DNA from: an uncultured Alphaproteobacteria bacterium | Lineage (GTDB): Bacteria > Pseudomonadota > Alphaproteobacteria > Thalassobaculales > Thalassobaculaceae | Direction of reading: 5' to 3' | Length of the DNA stretch: 64,000 nt | Assembly: GCA_902589475.1 (NCBI GenBank) | Contig: CACITD010000001.1 | Span: forward strand, 48,620 to 112,619 | Part shown: positions 37,122 to 47,131 of the stretch, piece by piece | How positions within the stretch are numbered: position 1 is the stretch's first letter | Layout: the number at the start of each line of letters is the position of its first letter | Made by a program: the position numbers and the translations under genes | The notes under the pieces: generated by a model | Databases searched by the model: none | What the model was told of the DNA's origin: nothing | Seen by the model: only the letters and a program-made list of their open reading frames with translations

Positions 37122-38018
37122 TTAGAGTTTCATCCAATTTGGTTGAATAGGTATAATAGAACTCTCATTAGCAGTAAAAGTTTCTTCGCGAGCGTTACTA
37201 TCTTTTACGGAGGCTATTTTTAACAATGCCATCGCTAAATCACCTGCCACAGACCTTATCTCTCCCACATTCTTTTCATCGAAAGTTATGGGCGTTCCTG
37301 GCGAAATCGCAGGCCCCACAATTTTGCATGGCAAAAGCCTTTTTTTAATCAAACCTCGATATTTTGTCCGCGCAGTCAATTCTTGCCCCATATAACATCC
37401 TTTGTCCCAGCTAATACCATTCAACTCATCAAAGCCTGCTTCCAACAAGATTGTTTTATTCTGCTCCAAATCATAAGTTGCGTCGGGTATCCCAAGACCT
37501 ATTCTCATTCTTTGATAAGATTCCAAAGAGCCAGGTTTGAGAGATGGTTCGGACACCACTGAGCCCGACGGTAGAATAATTCGCACGCCCATTAGTTCAA
37601 GTCGTGGATCTACCATTACATGCCCACCACGGTATGAGCGTGTGGCACCAGGCCTTTTAGGCAAATCCAAAAGCTCTAGAATTTTTTCCCCAAAGCCAAC
37701 AAAAATTTTATGATCGTCACTTGCGTCACGCAAATTAACTTCAGACCTGAGTTTATAGATTTTCAGTTTCATTAAAATTTCTTTAAGGTGCCTCCACTCA
37801 CAATCCAGAAGCAATTTGTTCTCATCGCCTTGCACAATAAAAAAATCATATAAAAATTTACCTTGGGGTGTGAGTAATGCTGCGTAGATACTATTTTCGG
37901 CAGATACCGACTCGACATCATTCGAGACGAGCCCCTGCAACAACTTCATGCTATCGAGCCCACTTATCTCTAAAACAGATCTAGTACCTAGTTCGACACA
38001 ATAATTTTCAGAATACAT
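37122..38018 (-). CDS. ygfZ: Folate-binding Fe-S repair protein YgfZ (IBA57-like)
   Basis: A 298-residue protein of the GcvT-like YgfZ/IBA57 family, a folate-dependent factor for maintaining [4Fe-4S] and other Fe-S enzymes. The hallmark K-G-C-Y-x-G-Q-E is present with Lys206, Cys208 and Glu213, followed by LTARTKYRG. The N-terminal part shows LLQGLVSNDVESV and LLTPQGKFLYDFFI. Length is normal for alphaproteobacterial members. It is divergent from the NRDE gene. Confidence 0.92.
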   Translation of the reverse strand: MYSENYCVELGTRSVLEISGLDSMKLLQGLVSNDVESVSAENSIYAALLTPQGKFLYDFFIVQGDENKLLLDCEWRHLKEILMKLKIYKLRSEVNLRDASDDHKIFVGFGEKILELLDLPKRPGATRSYRGGHVMVDPRLELMGVRIILPSGSVVSEPSLKPGSLESYQRMRIGLGIPDATYDLEQNKTILLEAGFDELNGISWDKGCYMGQELTARTKYRGLIKKRLLPCKIVGPAISPGTPITFDEKNVGEIRSVAGDLAMALLKIASVKDSNAREETFTANESSIIPIQPNWMKL

Positions 38019-38183
38019 CTCGCTTGGTTCCAGTTGTTTTAAACATTGTTAAAATGAGGTTATACCTTAACCTATTTGCAAGTATATCTATCATTCATAG
38101 CAGATGGTAAAGAAAACTTGTTTTTAATTCTAAAAGATTAGATAAAGCTAAACTCACAAACTAGATGCTTTGGCTTTTTATCT

Positions 38184-38927
38184 ATGTGCACACTTATTAT
38201 TCGATGGCACCCAGGAGACGACTGGCCCCTGATCATAGGGAGCAATCGAGATGAGATGAAAACCCGACAATCGAAACCACCGGGTAGGCACTGGCCTGAC
38301 CGGCCTGAAATAATTGCTGGGATAGATGAAACAGCAGGCGGCAGCTGGCTCGGAGTTAATGACTTTGGGGTTGTTGCTGCAATTTTGAATCGCTCCAATT
38401 CGCTAGGGCCAAAAGAAGGAAAACGTTCCAGAGGAGAGTTGGTCCTTGAGGCACTCGATCACGCTGACGCAAGTGATGCAGCCGAAGCCATAACTAGTAT
38501 AAACGAAAAAGCATATAGATCGTTTAACATGATCTTGGCTGACAATAGAGATGCTTTCTGGCTAAAACACACAGAGACAGCTCGAGTTACCGTAAATAGT
38601 ATTCCCGAAGGAATTTCAATGATAACAGCAGATGATCTAAACGATATTAAATCGCCCAGGATTGCTAAATATCTTGAAAGAATACGAAAAGCTAGCGTTC
38701 CGAATCCTGGAACCAATGACTGGGATGCTTGGCAAAAAGTTTTAGCAGATCAGAGTGAACACATCGATGGCAATCCTTTGACATCAATTAATATAAAAAC
38801 AGATTATGGTTTTGGCACGGTGTCTTCTTCTCTATTAGCAGTTCCAAACTCACAAGAGAGGAAGGTTCAATGGAAATTCTGCCCTGGCACACCAGACACA
38901 ACTCCTTTTGACTTCGTTGAAATATAA
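38184..38927 (+). CDS. NRDE-family (TANGO2-like) protein
   Basis: A 247-residue protein of the NRDE/TANGO2 family. It starts MCTLIIRWHPGDDWPLIIGS and carries the namesake N-R-D-E motif at once (SNRDEM). Cys2 would become the N-terminal residue after methionine removal, as in N-terminal nucleophile hydrolases. Further family segments are GGSWLGVNDFGVVAAILNR and the late FGTVSSSLLAV. The molecular function of the bacterial family is not settled; a role in haem or metabolite handling has been proposed for relatives. It precedes purC by about 140 bases. Confidence 0.88.
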   Translation: MCTLIIRWHPGDDWPLIIGSNRDEMKTRQSKPPGRHWPDRPEIIAGIDETAGGSWLGVNDFGVVAAILNRSNSLGPKEGKRSRGELVLEALDHADASDAAEAITSINEKAYRSFNMILADNRDAFWLKHTETARVTVNSIPEGISMITADDLNDIKSPRIAKYLERIRKASVPNPGTNDWDAWQKVLADQSEHIDGNPLTSINIKTDYGFGTVSSSLLAVPNSQERKVQWKFCPGTPDTTPFDFVEI

Positions 38928-38991
38928 GCACTTAGTGCGCCTCCAAAAAAAAGAGTCCCATCCATGACCAAAACAAAAATAAGCGTGAATG

Positions 38992-39019
38992 TGGTCAAGC
39001 CGACGTTATTTGATATGAT
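38992..39019 (+). promoter_or_regulatory. Candidate promoter of purC
   Basis: TGGTCA (38992-38997) and TATGAT (39014-39019) are spaced by 16 bases, about 50 bases before the purC ATG. The -10 matches five of six positions, the -35 four of six. Confidence 0.35.
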
Positions 39020-39068
39020 GTCAACTCTGCTTGCAACAACCGAGCTTTCAAAAATTAGGGATTAGCAA

Positions 39069-39803
39069 ATGGCTAATAGGAAAAAATTATACGAGGGAAA
39101 GGCCAAAATTCTTTACAAAGGCCCGAGGCCAGGAACACTCGTTCAATATTTTAAAGACGATGCAACAGCTTTCAACAACGAAAAACGTGGAGTTATAACA
39201 GGCAAAGGGGTTTTAAATAACACTATTAGTGAATACATGATGACACGTTTGACAGAAATTGGTATCACGACTCACTTTATCGAGCGATTAAATATGCGTG
39301 AACAGCTCATAAAGGAAGTTGAAATAATTCCTATTGAGGTGGTCGTTCGGAATATCGCCGCTGGTCAAATATGTAAACGGCTGGGTCTTGACGAAGGTCA
39401 ACCTCTACCCAGGTCGCTGGTAGAATATTACTATAAAGCTGACGAATTAGGAGATCCCCTTATATCCGATGAACATGTAACGGCATTTGGCTGGGCCAGC
39501 CATCAGGAGTTAGAAGAGATTGTTGCGGTGACATTGAGGGTTAATGATTTTTTATCAGGTATATTTTTGGGTATCGGTGTTCGATTAATTGATTTTAAAC
39601 TCGAATTTGGACGTCTCTTTACCGACGATAACGTTCAAATTGTACTTGCTGATGAAATTAGTCCAGACAACTGCCGGCTGTGGGACATCAAGACCAACGA
39701 AAAACTTGACAAAGATCGTTTTAGAAGGGATTTGGGAGGAGAGCGGGAAGCTTATCAGGATATAGCAAGGCGGCTCGGTGTGCTTCCAGAGATGGGAAAC
39801 TAA
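39069..39803 (+). CDS. purC: SAICAR synthetase
   Basis: A 244-residue enzyme joining CAIR and aspartate with ATP in purine synthesis. Landmarks are [69 protein letters not shown], and [11 protein letters not shown] with the late [14 protein letters not shown]. Length is the standard short form. AGGGA precedes the ATG. It starts the purC-purS unit. Confidence 0.97.
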   Translation: MANRKKLYEGKAKILYKGPRPGTLVQYFKDDATAFNNEKRGVITGKGVLNNTISEYMMTRLTEIGITTHFIERLNMREQLIKEVEIIPIEVVVRNIAAGQICKRLGLDEGQPLPRSLVEYYYKADELGDPLISDEHVTAFGWASHQELEEIVAVTLRVNDFLSGIFLGIGVRLIDFKLEFGRLFTDDNVQIVLADEISPDNCRLWDIKTNEKLDKDRFRRDLGGEREAYQDIARRLGVLPEMGN

Positions 39804-39855
39804 GTATCTTTAAGTGAACGCTAACCGAATTGATTTCGAATAGGACCATAGCATT

Positions 39856-40095
39856 ATGAAAGTTCAGATCCATATTTCGTTGAAGAATGGTGTTTTAGAC
39901 CCTCAAGGAAAAGCCATTGAGAATTCGTTAAGAAATTTGGGGTTTGATAAAGTAGAAAACGTTCGGCAAGGAAAGTTTATCGAGTTAGATATTGACGAAA
40001 ATGATCCTGTTGAAGCGCAGAAGCAAGCAACGGAAATGTGCGAGAAACTTCTGGCAAATACCGTTATTGAAAGCTATCGGGTGGATCTAGAGTAA
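39856..40095 (+). CDS. purS: FGAM synthetase small subunit PurS
   Basis: A 79-residue protein that bridges PurL and PurQ in the three-part formylglycinamidine synthetase. The family segments are HISLKNGVLDPQGKAIENSL and VENVRQGKFIELDI. It follows purC by 52 bases. In most Alphaproteobacteria purQ comes directly next. Here an oppositely oriented two-domain gene lies between purS and purQ. Confidence 0.95.
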   Translation: MKVQIHISLKNGVLDPQGKAIENSLRNLGFDKVENVRQGKFIELDIDENDPVEAQKQATEMCEKLLANTVIESYRVDLE

Positions 40096-40116
40096 ACACT
40101 AACAAGTGACACCAAG

Positions 40117-40137
40117 CTTTCAATCATTAATTGAAAG
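40117..40137. other. AT-rich 8-bp hairpin between purS and the fusion gene
   Basis: CTTTCAAT and ATTGAAAG are perfect reverse complements around a five-base loop, at the convergent junction of purS and the TIM-barrel/MGS gene. It could serve as a weak bidirectional terminator, but it lacks G+C and a T-tract. Confidence 0.3.
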
Positions 40138-41188
40138 ACAACATCACAAGATCTGCGGCAGCAGGACTGCAAACAATGGGCGTATCGTGCAATATAGCGA
40201 GCCTGGTGAGCGCTATGAGATCCACGTCGTTCGAATAATTTGCCTCTGGATCAGCGAAAAATATTATTGCGTCCAATTCACCCGTTGCGATCAAAGCTCC
40301 CAGCTGTTGATCACCACCCCGCGTACCCCGCTGCAATCTTTCAATATTTAACTTTGGATATATCTCGCGAAGCATTGAACCAGTACCGCCAGTGCAGATA
40401 ATACGCTGGTTTGATAGGGTATTAAGATGTCTTCCCACCCAAGCGTTCAGTTGTGCTTTACGCCTATTATGAGCGACGACAGCAATCCGTCTCGGGGTCG
40501 TCGAAAGTTTCGCCGCGCGGCTACGTATTTCCATCAGAGACCGTATTTGAGGGACAAGACCTTCCTTGTCTGCTGGGAAAATGTCCTGAAAAGCGGCTGT
40601 CCCTACGGTGAATGCGGATGCACCCGCTTGTGCTGCAGCAGTTATTTTGTCCTCACTATCTATACTTCCTGCAATTACAACGGGCTTGTCAGACACCCTA
40701 CACACTTCGGACATTAGCCTAGCGACATCACCTTTGTATCTATAAGCCAAAAGATCTAAACCATGAACCCTGTCCAATGCTGCCAAAGACCGTGCACTTT
40801 CAACTATTTCCTCCAAAGTTCCTTGCAGTTCACTAGGATGGCCAACTATTTGACCAGGGAACGGAAAGTACCGTATTGGATTGGCACGAATAATCTCTAT
40901 TACCTCTCTTGCTCGAGTCCCACCTAGCAAACAATCAACATCCAGTTTTACAGATGCCTCAGCCGACTCTAATTCTCTATCTGCATCTAGACTAACCACT
41001 TCCAGGTATGACCTGCCGCCCGCCTCCCTGATTTTTTTTGCTAGACGTTTTAAATCATCAAAAGGCAAACCGACATCCTTAAAGCCGATATGTCTTACAC
41101 CTCCAGCCAATACTTCATCTAATTTTTCTAGTGAATTCGGAATAGTGCTATCGTTGGATGTGAGCATAAAAATGAAGTTGAAGCTCAT
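40127..41188 (-). CDS. TIM-barrel domain fused to a methylglyoxal-synthase-like domain
   Basis: A 353-residue two-domain protein. Residues 1 to about 225 form a beta/alpha barrel of the phosphate-binding type (FIFMLTSNDST, RHIGFKDVGLPFDDLKRLAK, VVIAGSIDSEDKITAAAQAGASAFTVGTAAF). It resembles HisA/TrpF/NanE-like barrels but I cannot name it. Residues about 233-353 match methylglyoxal synthase (IAVVAHNRRKAQLNAWVGRH, RGTRGGDQQLGALIATGELD, ALTRLAILHDTPIV). The MgsA catalytic His19, Asp71 and Asp101 correspond to His240, Asp293 and Asp323. Asp20 is replaced by Asn241 and His98 by Asn320. The ATG at 41188 is preferred over a TTG at 41203. The gene faces against purS and away from purQ. Confidence 0.8.
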   Translation of the reverse strand: MSFNFIFMLTSNDSTIPNSLEKLDEVLAGGVRHIGFKDVGLPFDDLKRLAKKIREAGGRSYLEVVSLDADRELESAEASVKLDVDCLLGGTRAREVIEIIRANPIRYFPFPGQIVGHPSELQGTLEEIVESARSLAALDRVHGLDLLAYRYKGDVARLMSEVCRVSDKPVVIAGSIDSEDKITAAAQAGASAFTVGTAAFQDIFPADKEGLVPQIRSLMEIRSRAAKLSTTPRRIAVVAHNRRKAQLNAWVGRHLNTLSNQRIICTGGTGSMLREIYPKLNIERLQRGTRGGDQQLGALIATGELDAIIFFADPEANYSNDVDLIALTRLAILHDTPIVCSPAAADLVMLSFN

Positions 41189-41499
41189 CTGTTTTAATTC
41201 CAATCGAAGATTTTCTGCAATTGTTTTCAGTGAAGCATCTGAAGTCTAAGGTAAAATGTTATCCAGGTTCAAGGCCTTATCTACTGTAAACGTAATGCGA
41301 TTGCGGATTGTTGTGAAAAACTAACAATTAAAAAATCGATTCGTGAATATATTGATTTTCAAAATGGTTAATCATTTGCTTTTAGTTATTTTGAAAGCTT
41401 TGTTTCCAAAAGCCTTATTTCTAATAAAAAAGTCTGGCTTGCAAAGGTGTCAACCCTTCCGTAACTTGGCTGCATCTAACTATTTCAGAGCATGGTGAA
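41189..41499. other. Gene-free divergent region before purQ (about 311 bp)
   Basis: AT-rich spacer between the fusion gene (minus) and purQ (plus). It must hold the purQ promoter, because the upstream gene is inverted. Only weak -35/-10 pairs are visible. An imperfect inverted repeat AAAATCGAT...ATTGATTTT lies in its middle. No RNA gene or ORF of note is seen. Confidence 0.5.
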
Positions 41500-42189
41500 A
41501 TGAATTCTACCATTGTTATATTTCCTGGAACCAACCGCGAACGCGATATGGTGATGGCCGTGGAGCGAGCAAGTGGTAAAAAACCAAACTTTGTTTGGTA
41601 CAATGATACAAGCTTTCCAAAAACCGACTTAATAATAGTGCCAGGCGGTTTTTCCTACGGAGATTATCTTCGCTCCGGTGCAATGGCAGCAAGATCCCCT
41701 GCAATGAATTCAGTTGTAGAGTATGCATCTAAAGGGGTTCCGATACTCGGCGTGTGTAACGGATTTCAAATCCTAACAGAAGTTGGTCTATTGCCAGGTG
41801 CGTTAATCCGAAACAGGAACCTGAAATTTATCTGCCGAAATGTTAGTATAAAAGTTGAAGCTGATGACTCGATCTTTACATCGCGATATTCAAAAGGCCA
41901 GATTTTATCTATACCAGTGGCGCACAATGATGGAAACTATTTTGCTAGCGAAGGTCTTTTACACGAATTACATGAAAGGAGTCAGATCGCTTTCAAGTAT
42001 ACTGATCAATCGGGCAGAGTAGATGCGTCAACAAATCCAAATGGATCTTGTGAAAATATTGCAGGGATATTGAACGCGCAAAAAAATGTACTTGGATTAA
42101 TGCCCCATCCAGAAAATGCTACTGACTGTAATCTTGGAGGTACAGACGGCAGACCACTTTTCCAAAGTTTAGTGGATGCGATCACATGA
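41500..42189 (+). CDS. purQ: FGAM synthetase glutaminase subunit PurQ
   Basis: A 229-residue class I glutamine amidotransferase. The nucleophile is Cys86 in GVCNGFQIL, preceded by the oxyanion segment [17 protein letters not shown], and the catalytic His-x-Glu lies in LMPHPENAT. It supplies ammonia to PurL in the PurSQL complex. Its stop overlaps the purL ATG in an ATGA arrangement (42186-42189), giving coupled translation. Confidence 0.97.
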   Translation: MNSTIVIFPGTNRERDMVMAVERASGKKPNFVWYNDTSFPKTDLIIVPGGFSYGDYLRSGAMAARSPAMNSVVEYASKGVPILGVCNGFQILTEVGLLPGALIRNRNLKFICRNVSIKVEADDSIFTSRYSKGQILSIPVAHNDGNYFASEGLLHELHERSQIAFKYTDQSGRVDASTNPNGSCENIAGILNAQKNVLGLMPHPENATDCNLGGTDGRPLFQSLVDAIT

Positions 42190-44402
42190 CTTCCACCAGT
42201 GGCAACCCAACTATTGAAGATGCACTCGAGCATGGGCTTTCTCGAGACGAGTTCACTAGTATACAGGAAATTTTAGGCAGGCCTCCAACCTATACTGAGC
42301 TTGGAATTTTTTCCTCAATGTGGTCGGAGCATTGCTCATATAAATCATCAAAAAAATGGCTCAAAACGCTGCCTACAAGTGGGGAAAACGTAATACAAGG
42401 TCCGGGTGAAAATGCTGGAGTAATATCGATAGGAGATGGGCAGGCTGCCGTTTTCAAAATAGAGAGCCATAATCATCCTAGTTTCATTGAACCGTACCAG
42501 GGCGCGGCGACAGGCGTTGGGGGTATATTGCGCGATGTTTTCACAATGGGAGCGCGCCCCGTGGCCAACCTAAATGCTCTGAGATTTGGTTCTCCAAAAA
42601 ACGAAAAAACCAAACACCTACTCTCAGGCGTCGTTGCAGGAATTGGCGGTTATGGAAATTGTATTGGCGTTCCTACGGTTGGCGGTGAGGTCGATTTCCA
42701 CTCTGCTTATAACGGGAATAATCTTGTAAACGCAATGACTGTTGGAATAGCTCAAAGTAATAAAATTTTTTATTCTGCAGCTGCCGGGAGCGGTAATCCA
42801 GTTATTTACGTAGGTGCTAAAACAGGTAGAGACGGAATCCATGGAGCTACAATGTCCTCTGCAGAATTCAATGAAGATGCAGAAGAAAAACGCCCTACTG
42901 TTCAAGTTGGCGACCCCTTTACGGAAAAACTTCTCCTAGAAGCTTGCCTCGAACTGATGGAAAGTGATGCTATCATAGCTATTCAAGATATGGGAGCAGC
43001 TGGTTTGACATCGTCATCGGTTGAAATGGCTGGTAAAGGTGGACTAGGGATGAAGCTGAACCTAGATCATGTCCCTGTTAGAGAAGAGGGCATGAGTGCC
43101 TATGAAATAATGCTTTCCGAGAGTCAGGAACGCATGTTGATGATACTGGATCCAAATACAGAAGACCTTGCTAGAGAAATCTTCAATAAATGGGAACTAG
43201 ATTTCGCTGTTATAGGAACCCTTAATGATACAGGACATCTTGAAGTTCTGAAAAATGGCATTTCAGAAGCTAATATACCAATTGATCCAATGGTTGATCA
43301 TTCACCTGAATATGATAGACCTTGGTCTGAAATTCCAAAACAAGAACAAATAAGATCATCGGACTATTCGCCAAAGGGTTCGCTACAGGATGTATTTGAA
43401 GTTCTAATCGGTTGCCCCGACTTATCAAGCCGACGTTGGATTTGGGAACAATATGATCATTTAGTTATGAATAACACAATAGCAAGGCCGGGAGGCGACG
43501 CTGCCGTGGTTCGTGTAAATGACACTAATAAAGCGATAGCAATGTCTGTCGATTGTACACCGCGTTATTGTTTAGCAGACCCAAAAGTTGGGGGTGCACA
43601 AGCAGTAGCAGAAGCATGGCGAAATATAACGGCGACAGGAGCGCAGCCACTTGCAATTACCAACAACATGAATTTCGGGAACCCCGAAAAACCAGAAATT
43701 ATGGGCCAATTCGTTGGCTGTATAAAAGGTATGAGCGAGGCCGCACTAAAACTCGAGTTTCCGGTCGTATCAGGTAATGTCTCCCTTTACAATGAGACAA
43801 ATGGGGTTGCTATCCTACCGACCCCAGTCATTGGTGGGGTAGGCCTACTGGAAGACCTAGGCAAGTCTGCTACGATTGCATTAAAACGACACGACGAAGA
43901 TATAATATTGATAGGCTCATGCAGTGGGTGGCTAGGCCAGTCTATCTACTTGCGAGAAATCCATGGGCTAGAAATGGGCGCACCACCACCTTTGGACTTA
44001 GACGAAGAAAGGAGAAATGGTGACCTGGTCAGAAATCTTATTAAACAAGGTACTGTTAGCGCCTGTCATGATGTTTCTGATGGCGGCATCTTAATCGCAA
44101 TAGCTGAAATGGCTCTAGCCTCTGTTAAAGATGCGATGTTTCTAGGGGTGAAAATAACGAACCCAACTAACATTCCAGATCATGCTTTCTTTTTTGGTGA
44201 AGAGCAAAGCCGCTATATTTTAACATCCCCAGACGCGGACAGCATTCTGGAAATAGCCAAGAGACATAATGTAACAACCAAAATATTAGGAAAAACAACT
44301 AAGCACCAAGAGTTGACAATAGATAAAATTGGGAACATATCTTTACAACGGTGTTTCGAAATTAACGAACGATGGCTGCCGGAATATATGAAGACAGCCT
44401 AA
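42186..44402 (+). CDS. purL: FGAM synthetase large subunit PurL (small type)
   Basis: A 738-residue ATP-dependent synthetase of the short PurL type that needs PurS and PurQ. Features include [76 protein letters not shown] and [20 protein letters not shown]. Both AIRS-like halves are complete. It overlaps purQ by four bases and precedes the bolA-like gene by 23 bases, as in many Alphaproteobacteria. Confidence 0.97.
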   Translation: MTSTSGNPTIEDALEHGLSRDEFTSIQEILGRPPTYTELGIFSSMWSEHCSYKSSKKWLKTLPTSGENVIQGPGENAGVISIGDGQAAVFKIESHNHPSFIEPYQGAATGVGGILRDVFTMGARPVANLNALRFGSPKNEKTKHLLSGVVAGIGGYGNCIGVPTVGGEVDFHSAYNGNNLVNAMTVGIAQSNKIFYSAAAGSGNPVIYVGAKTGRDGIHGATMSSAEFNEDAEEKRPTVQVGDPFTEKLLLEACLELMESDAIIAIQDMGAAGLTSSSVEMAGKGGLGMKLNLDHVPVREEGMSAYEIMLSESQERMLMILDPNTEDLAREIFNKWELDFAVIGTLNDTGHLEVLKNGISEANIPIDPMVDHSPEYDRPWSEIPKQEQIRSSDYSPKGSLQDVFEVLIGCPDLSSRRWIWEQYDHLVMNNTIARPGGDAAVVRVNDTNKAIAMSVDCTPRYCLADPKVGGAQAVAEAWRNITATGAQPLAITNNMNFGNPEKPEIMGQFVGCIKGMSEAALKLEFPVVSGNVSLYNETNGVAILPTPVIGGVGLLEDLGKSATIALKRHDEDIILIGSCSGWLGQSIYLREIHGLEMGAPPPLDLDEERRNGDLVRNLIKQGTVSACHDVSDGGILIAIAEMALASVKDAMFLGVKITNPTNIPDHAFFFGEEQSRYILTSPDADSILEIAKRHNVTTKILGKTTKHQELTIDKIGNISLQRCFEINERWLPEYMKTA

Positions 44403-44425
44403 TTTAGAAGTGGGATCGCTTACAA

Positions 44426-44668
44426 ATGCCGATGGAAAGCTCAGAGATAGAAGCGCTTATCAAGGAATCCTTCCCAGATGCTCACGTTGAAATTGAGGAT
44501 CTAAGGGGCGACGGGGATCACTATGCGGCGACAGTGGTATCATCAGCTTTTGTTGGGAAAACGAAAGTAAAGCAGCATCAAATGGTTTATGCGGCCCTCA
44601 AAGGTAGAATGGGAAACGAGCTCCATGCTCTTGCATTACAAACGTCTCCACCAAACACCACTAATTAA
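44426..44668 (+). CDS. BolA/IbaG-family protein
   Basis: An 80-residue BolA-family protein. The family core is VEIEDLRGDGDHYAATVVS and KTKVKQHQMVYAALKGRMGNELHALAL. The conserved histidine of QHQMVY is the usual ligand when BolA shares a [2Fe-2S] cluster with a monothiol glutaredoxin. The next gene is exactly such a glutaredoxin. The pair works in Fe-S trafficking and iron sensing. Confidence 0.92.
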   Translation: MPMESSEIEALIKESFPDAHVEIEDLRGDGDHYAATVVSSAFVGKTKVKQHQMVYAALKGRMGNELHALALQTSPPNTTN

Positions 44669-44695
44669 AACCAAATAACTATACGGAGTTTTACT

Positions 44696-45037
44696 ATGAT
44701 GGATGAAAACACCCGACAACGAATTCAAACGGAAGTTGATACAAACGACGTTCTCCTTTTTATGAAAGGCACACCCGTTTTTCCCCAGTGCGGGTTTTCA
44801 GCTGCTGTTATCCAAGTACTAAGCCATCTGCAAGTTAAATTCAACAGCGTAAACGTACTAGAAGATATGGATATTCGGGAAGGCATTAAGCATTATTCTG
44901 ACTGGCCAACTATCCCACAATTGTATGTTAAAGGTGAGTTTGTCGGTGGGTGCGACATAATAAGAGAGATGTTTGAGACTGGTGAACTTAGCACTTTTCT
45001 TGCAGAAAAAGGAATAGAGTTATCTTCTGAAGCATGA
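44696..45037 (+). CDS. grxD: Monothiol glutaredoxin (Grx4/GrxD type)
   Basis: A 113-residue CGFS-type glutaredoxin. The active site P-Q-C-G-F-S is at residues 30-35 (Cys32), followed by YSDWPTIPQLYVKGEFVGGCDIIREM. It binds a [2Fe-2S] cluster as a dimer or with BolA and passes it to apoproteins. CGGAG lies before the two consecutive ATGs. The BolA-glutaredoxin adjacency supports the Fe-S role. Confidence 0.95.
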   Translation: MMDENTRQRIQTEVDTNDVLLFMKGTPVFPQCGFSAAVIQVLSHLQVKFNSVNVLEDMDIREGIKHYSDWPTIPQLYVKGEFVGGCDIIREMFETGELSTFLAEKGIELSSEA

Positions 45038-45068
45038 GCAAAACATAAGGAACTAACCACGAGTTAAT

Positions 45069-45512
45069 ATGCTATCTCGAAACAATACGCGGACACTACT
45101 TCGTCGTATCTTAGATCCATCTGCTAAAACTCTGTTTGCTATCTCATTAATTACTTTTTGTGCCGCAGTTTACCTCGCTGTACCAAATATGCAATTTTTG
45201 CTAAAGGGCTCTTTTGGAGAGGCTGAGATCGGTAAAAAGCTCTCTACTACTTCTGAATACACGGTTTACCTGGCAAAATTACAGTTATCAGGCATCGAGT
45301 CTAAGCAAGGGAAAATAACGTCTGATCGTCCCAACTTAAAAATAGGTGACATAGTACCCGTTTTTTATAGACGCGATGAGCACAGCAAGATGCTCGCGAT
45401 AGAGCTATTCGCGCCATGGGTCCGTTCTCTTTGGCTTTTAGCTGCAAGTCTTGCAGCTCTAGGCCTCGCCTTGAGAGAACGTGACAAAGAAGCAGTAGCC
45501 GCGGAAAGTTAA
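45069..45512 (+). CDS. DUF3592-type membrane protein (147 aa)
   Basis: A 147-residue protein with two hydrophobic segments, at about residues 20-35 and 118-138, flanking a soluble loop. The loop contains LQLSGIESKQGKITSDRPNLKIGDIVPVFYRRDEHSKM, which has the G-D-x-V-x-V-x-Y-x-x-x pattern of DUF3592 proteins. Function is unknown. It follows grxD by about 30 bases and converges with rpsD, so it ends the purQ-to-grxD transcript. Confidence 0.7.
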   Translation: MLSRNNTRTLLRRILDPSAKTLFAISLITFCAAVYLAVPNMQFLLKGSFGEAEIGKKLSTTSEYTVYLAKLQLSGIESKQGKITSDRPNLKIGDIVPVFYRRDEHSKMLAIELFAPWVRSLWLLAASLAALGLALRERDKEAVAAES

Positions 45513-45542
45513 TCGAAGATGTTACGCAATTGTTTTTGATGT

Positions 45543-46160
45543 CTAGTTACGTGAGTAGTACTCAATAACAAAGTTCGGTTCCATTCGGACTGGATACGGA
45601 ATCTCATCCAACTTCGGCTGTCGTAAGAAAGTCCCTTTTAACTTAGACGTATCTACATCAACGTAATCCGGAATATCACGCTCACTAGACGCTACCGCCT
45701 CCAAGACCATTGGGATCTCGCGCGACTTTTCTTTAACTTCTATAACGTCGCCTTCTTTACAGAGAAACGACGGAATAGTTACTCTCCTACCATTAACACT
45801 TACGTGGCCATGACTTACGAATTGTCTAGCTCCAAAAACGGTGGGCACAAATTTCATTCTATAAATTACAGCATCTAGCCTACATTCAAGTATGCCCACA
45901 AGGTTTTCACCCGTATCTCCTCTCCGTCTTACTGCTTCCCTGTAATATCTCCGGAACTGTTTTTCTCCTATATTCCCATAGTAACCTTTTAGCTTTTGTT
46001 TAGCCATCAACTGAACACCAAAGTCTGAGGGCTTCTTTCTTCTTTGGCCGTGTTGACCCGGTCCGTATTCACGTTTATTAAACGGTGATTTCGGCCGCCC
46101 CCAAAGGTTCACTCCAAGGCGTCGATCAATTTTATGTTTTGCGCTGATTCTATTACTCAT
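45543..46160 (-). CDS. rpsD: Ribosomal protein S4 (uS4)
   Basis: A 205-residue primary 16S-rRNA-binding protein of normal length, starting [16 protein letters not shown] at 46160 with GAGGAG upstream. A longer frame to 46322 is rejected. The S4 domain [45 protein letters not shown] and the C-terminal [19 protein letters not shown] are intact. S4 often represses its own translation. The leader of about 220 bases holds a GC-rich patch with repeated CTACCGG, but I cannot prove a regulatory fold. Confidence 0.97.
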   Translation of the reverse strand: MSNRISAKHKIDRRLGVNLWGRPKSPFNKREYGPGQHGQRRKKPSDFGVQLMAKQKLKGYYGNIGEKQFRRYYREAVRRRGDTGENLVGILECRLDAVIYRMKFVPTVFGARQFVSHGHVSVNGRRVTIPSFLCKEGDVIEVKEKSREIPMVLEAVASSERDIPDYVDVDTSKLKGTFLRQPKLDEIPYPVRMEPNFVIEYYSRN

Positions 46161-46381
46161 TTGCGGCTCCTCATAAGCCAGAAGATTGTCCCGGTAGGGC
46201 CTTACACCGGTAGCCCCGCCATGAGAGACTACACTTTTCCGAGAATAGCTGGCGAATATATTGAAGAAGAGAAAAAAGTCAAACCTTGAAATAAAAAATA
46301 TTGCATTCACATCACTGTCCATTAAATATCAGAGGGTTTCCGATAACATCGAAAGAACATCCAGAGCTGAAGGTCGGTAAA

Positions 46382-47095
46382 ATGATGGAATGGATTAATA
46401 ACCCAGCAGTATGGGCTAGCCTGGCAACACTGACAGTTCTCGAGATCATTTTGGGCATAGATAATGTCATCTTTGTATCGATAGTCGCTAATAAGCTTCC
46501 AGAAAATCAACGTAATAAAGCCAGGAAAATTGGCCTTGGTCTAGCGCTCGTACTGCGCCTGATTTTCCTTTCTATGTTAGCTTGGCTCGTTGGACTGACA
46601 GATCCTATTTTCAATATAAAAGACCACGCAGTGTCATGGCGAGATTTGATCTTGTTGAGTGGCGGTTTGTTTTTGGTATATAAGTCGTGCAAAGAAATCA
46701 AAGTTACCGTCAACGGAGAACCCGAAAACACTTCAAAAGGAGGAGTAGGTAGTTTTTCTGGTGTAATTGCACAAATCGTTGTGCTTGATCTTGTTTTTTC
46801 GATCGATTCAGTTCTGACAGCTATCGGATTAGCTGAACACTTATTCATAATGATAACGGCAGTTATTATCGCAATGGCAGTTATGCTAACAGCATCCAAA
46901 CCAATAAGTGAGTTCATCTACAAACATCCTACATCAAAAATGCTCGCTCTTTGTTTTCTACTCATCGTTGGTATTGTTTTAGTAGCCGATGGTATACATA
47001 TCCACGTTCCCCGAGCATATTTATATGCAGCTATCGCATTTTCAATCGTAGTTGAGGCTCTAAATTTGCTGATGAAAAGGAACAGTCACAAATAA
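46382..47095 (+). CDS. TerC-family membrane protein
   Basis: A 237-residue integral membrane protein of the TerC family (YgaP/Alx-like), with about seven helices. The acidic metal-site segments TVLEIILGIDNVIFVSIVAN and IVVLDLVFSIDSVLTAIGL are clear, as is the proton/metal-type second half GIVLVADGIHIHVPRAYLYAAI. Members are implicated in manganese export and in helping metalated exoenzymes. The ATG at 46382 has GAAGG upstream and replaces a longer frame from 46301. It is divergent from rpsD. Confidence 0.88.
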   Translation: MMEWINNPAVWASLATLTVLEIILGIDNVIFVSIVANKLPENQRNKARKIGLGLALVLRLIFLSMLAWLVGLTDPIFNIKDHAVSWRDLILLSGGLFLVYKSCKEIKVTVNGEPENTSKGGVGSFSGVIAQIVVLDLVFSIDSVLTAIGLAEHLFIMITAVIIAMAVMLTASKPISEFIYKHPTSKMLALCFLLIVGIVLVADGIHIHVPRAYLYAAIAFSIVVEALNLLMKRNSHK

Positions 47096-47131
47096 TCATC
47101 GCGATTTGGTTTCAATCTGAAACGCATAAAC

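Noticed and set aside
46161..46322. N-terminal extension of rpsD by 54 residues
   Set aside because: The family N-terminus begins at 46160 and GAGGAG precedes that ATG.
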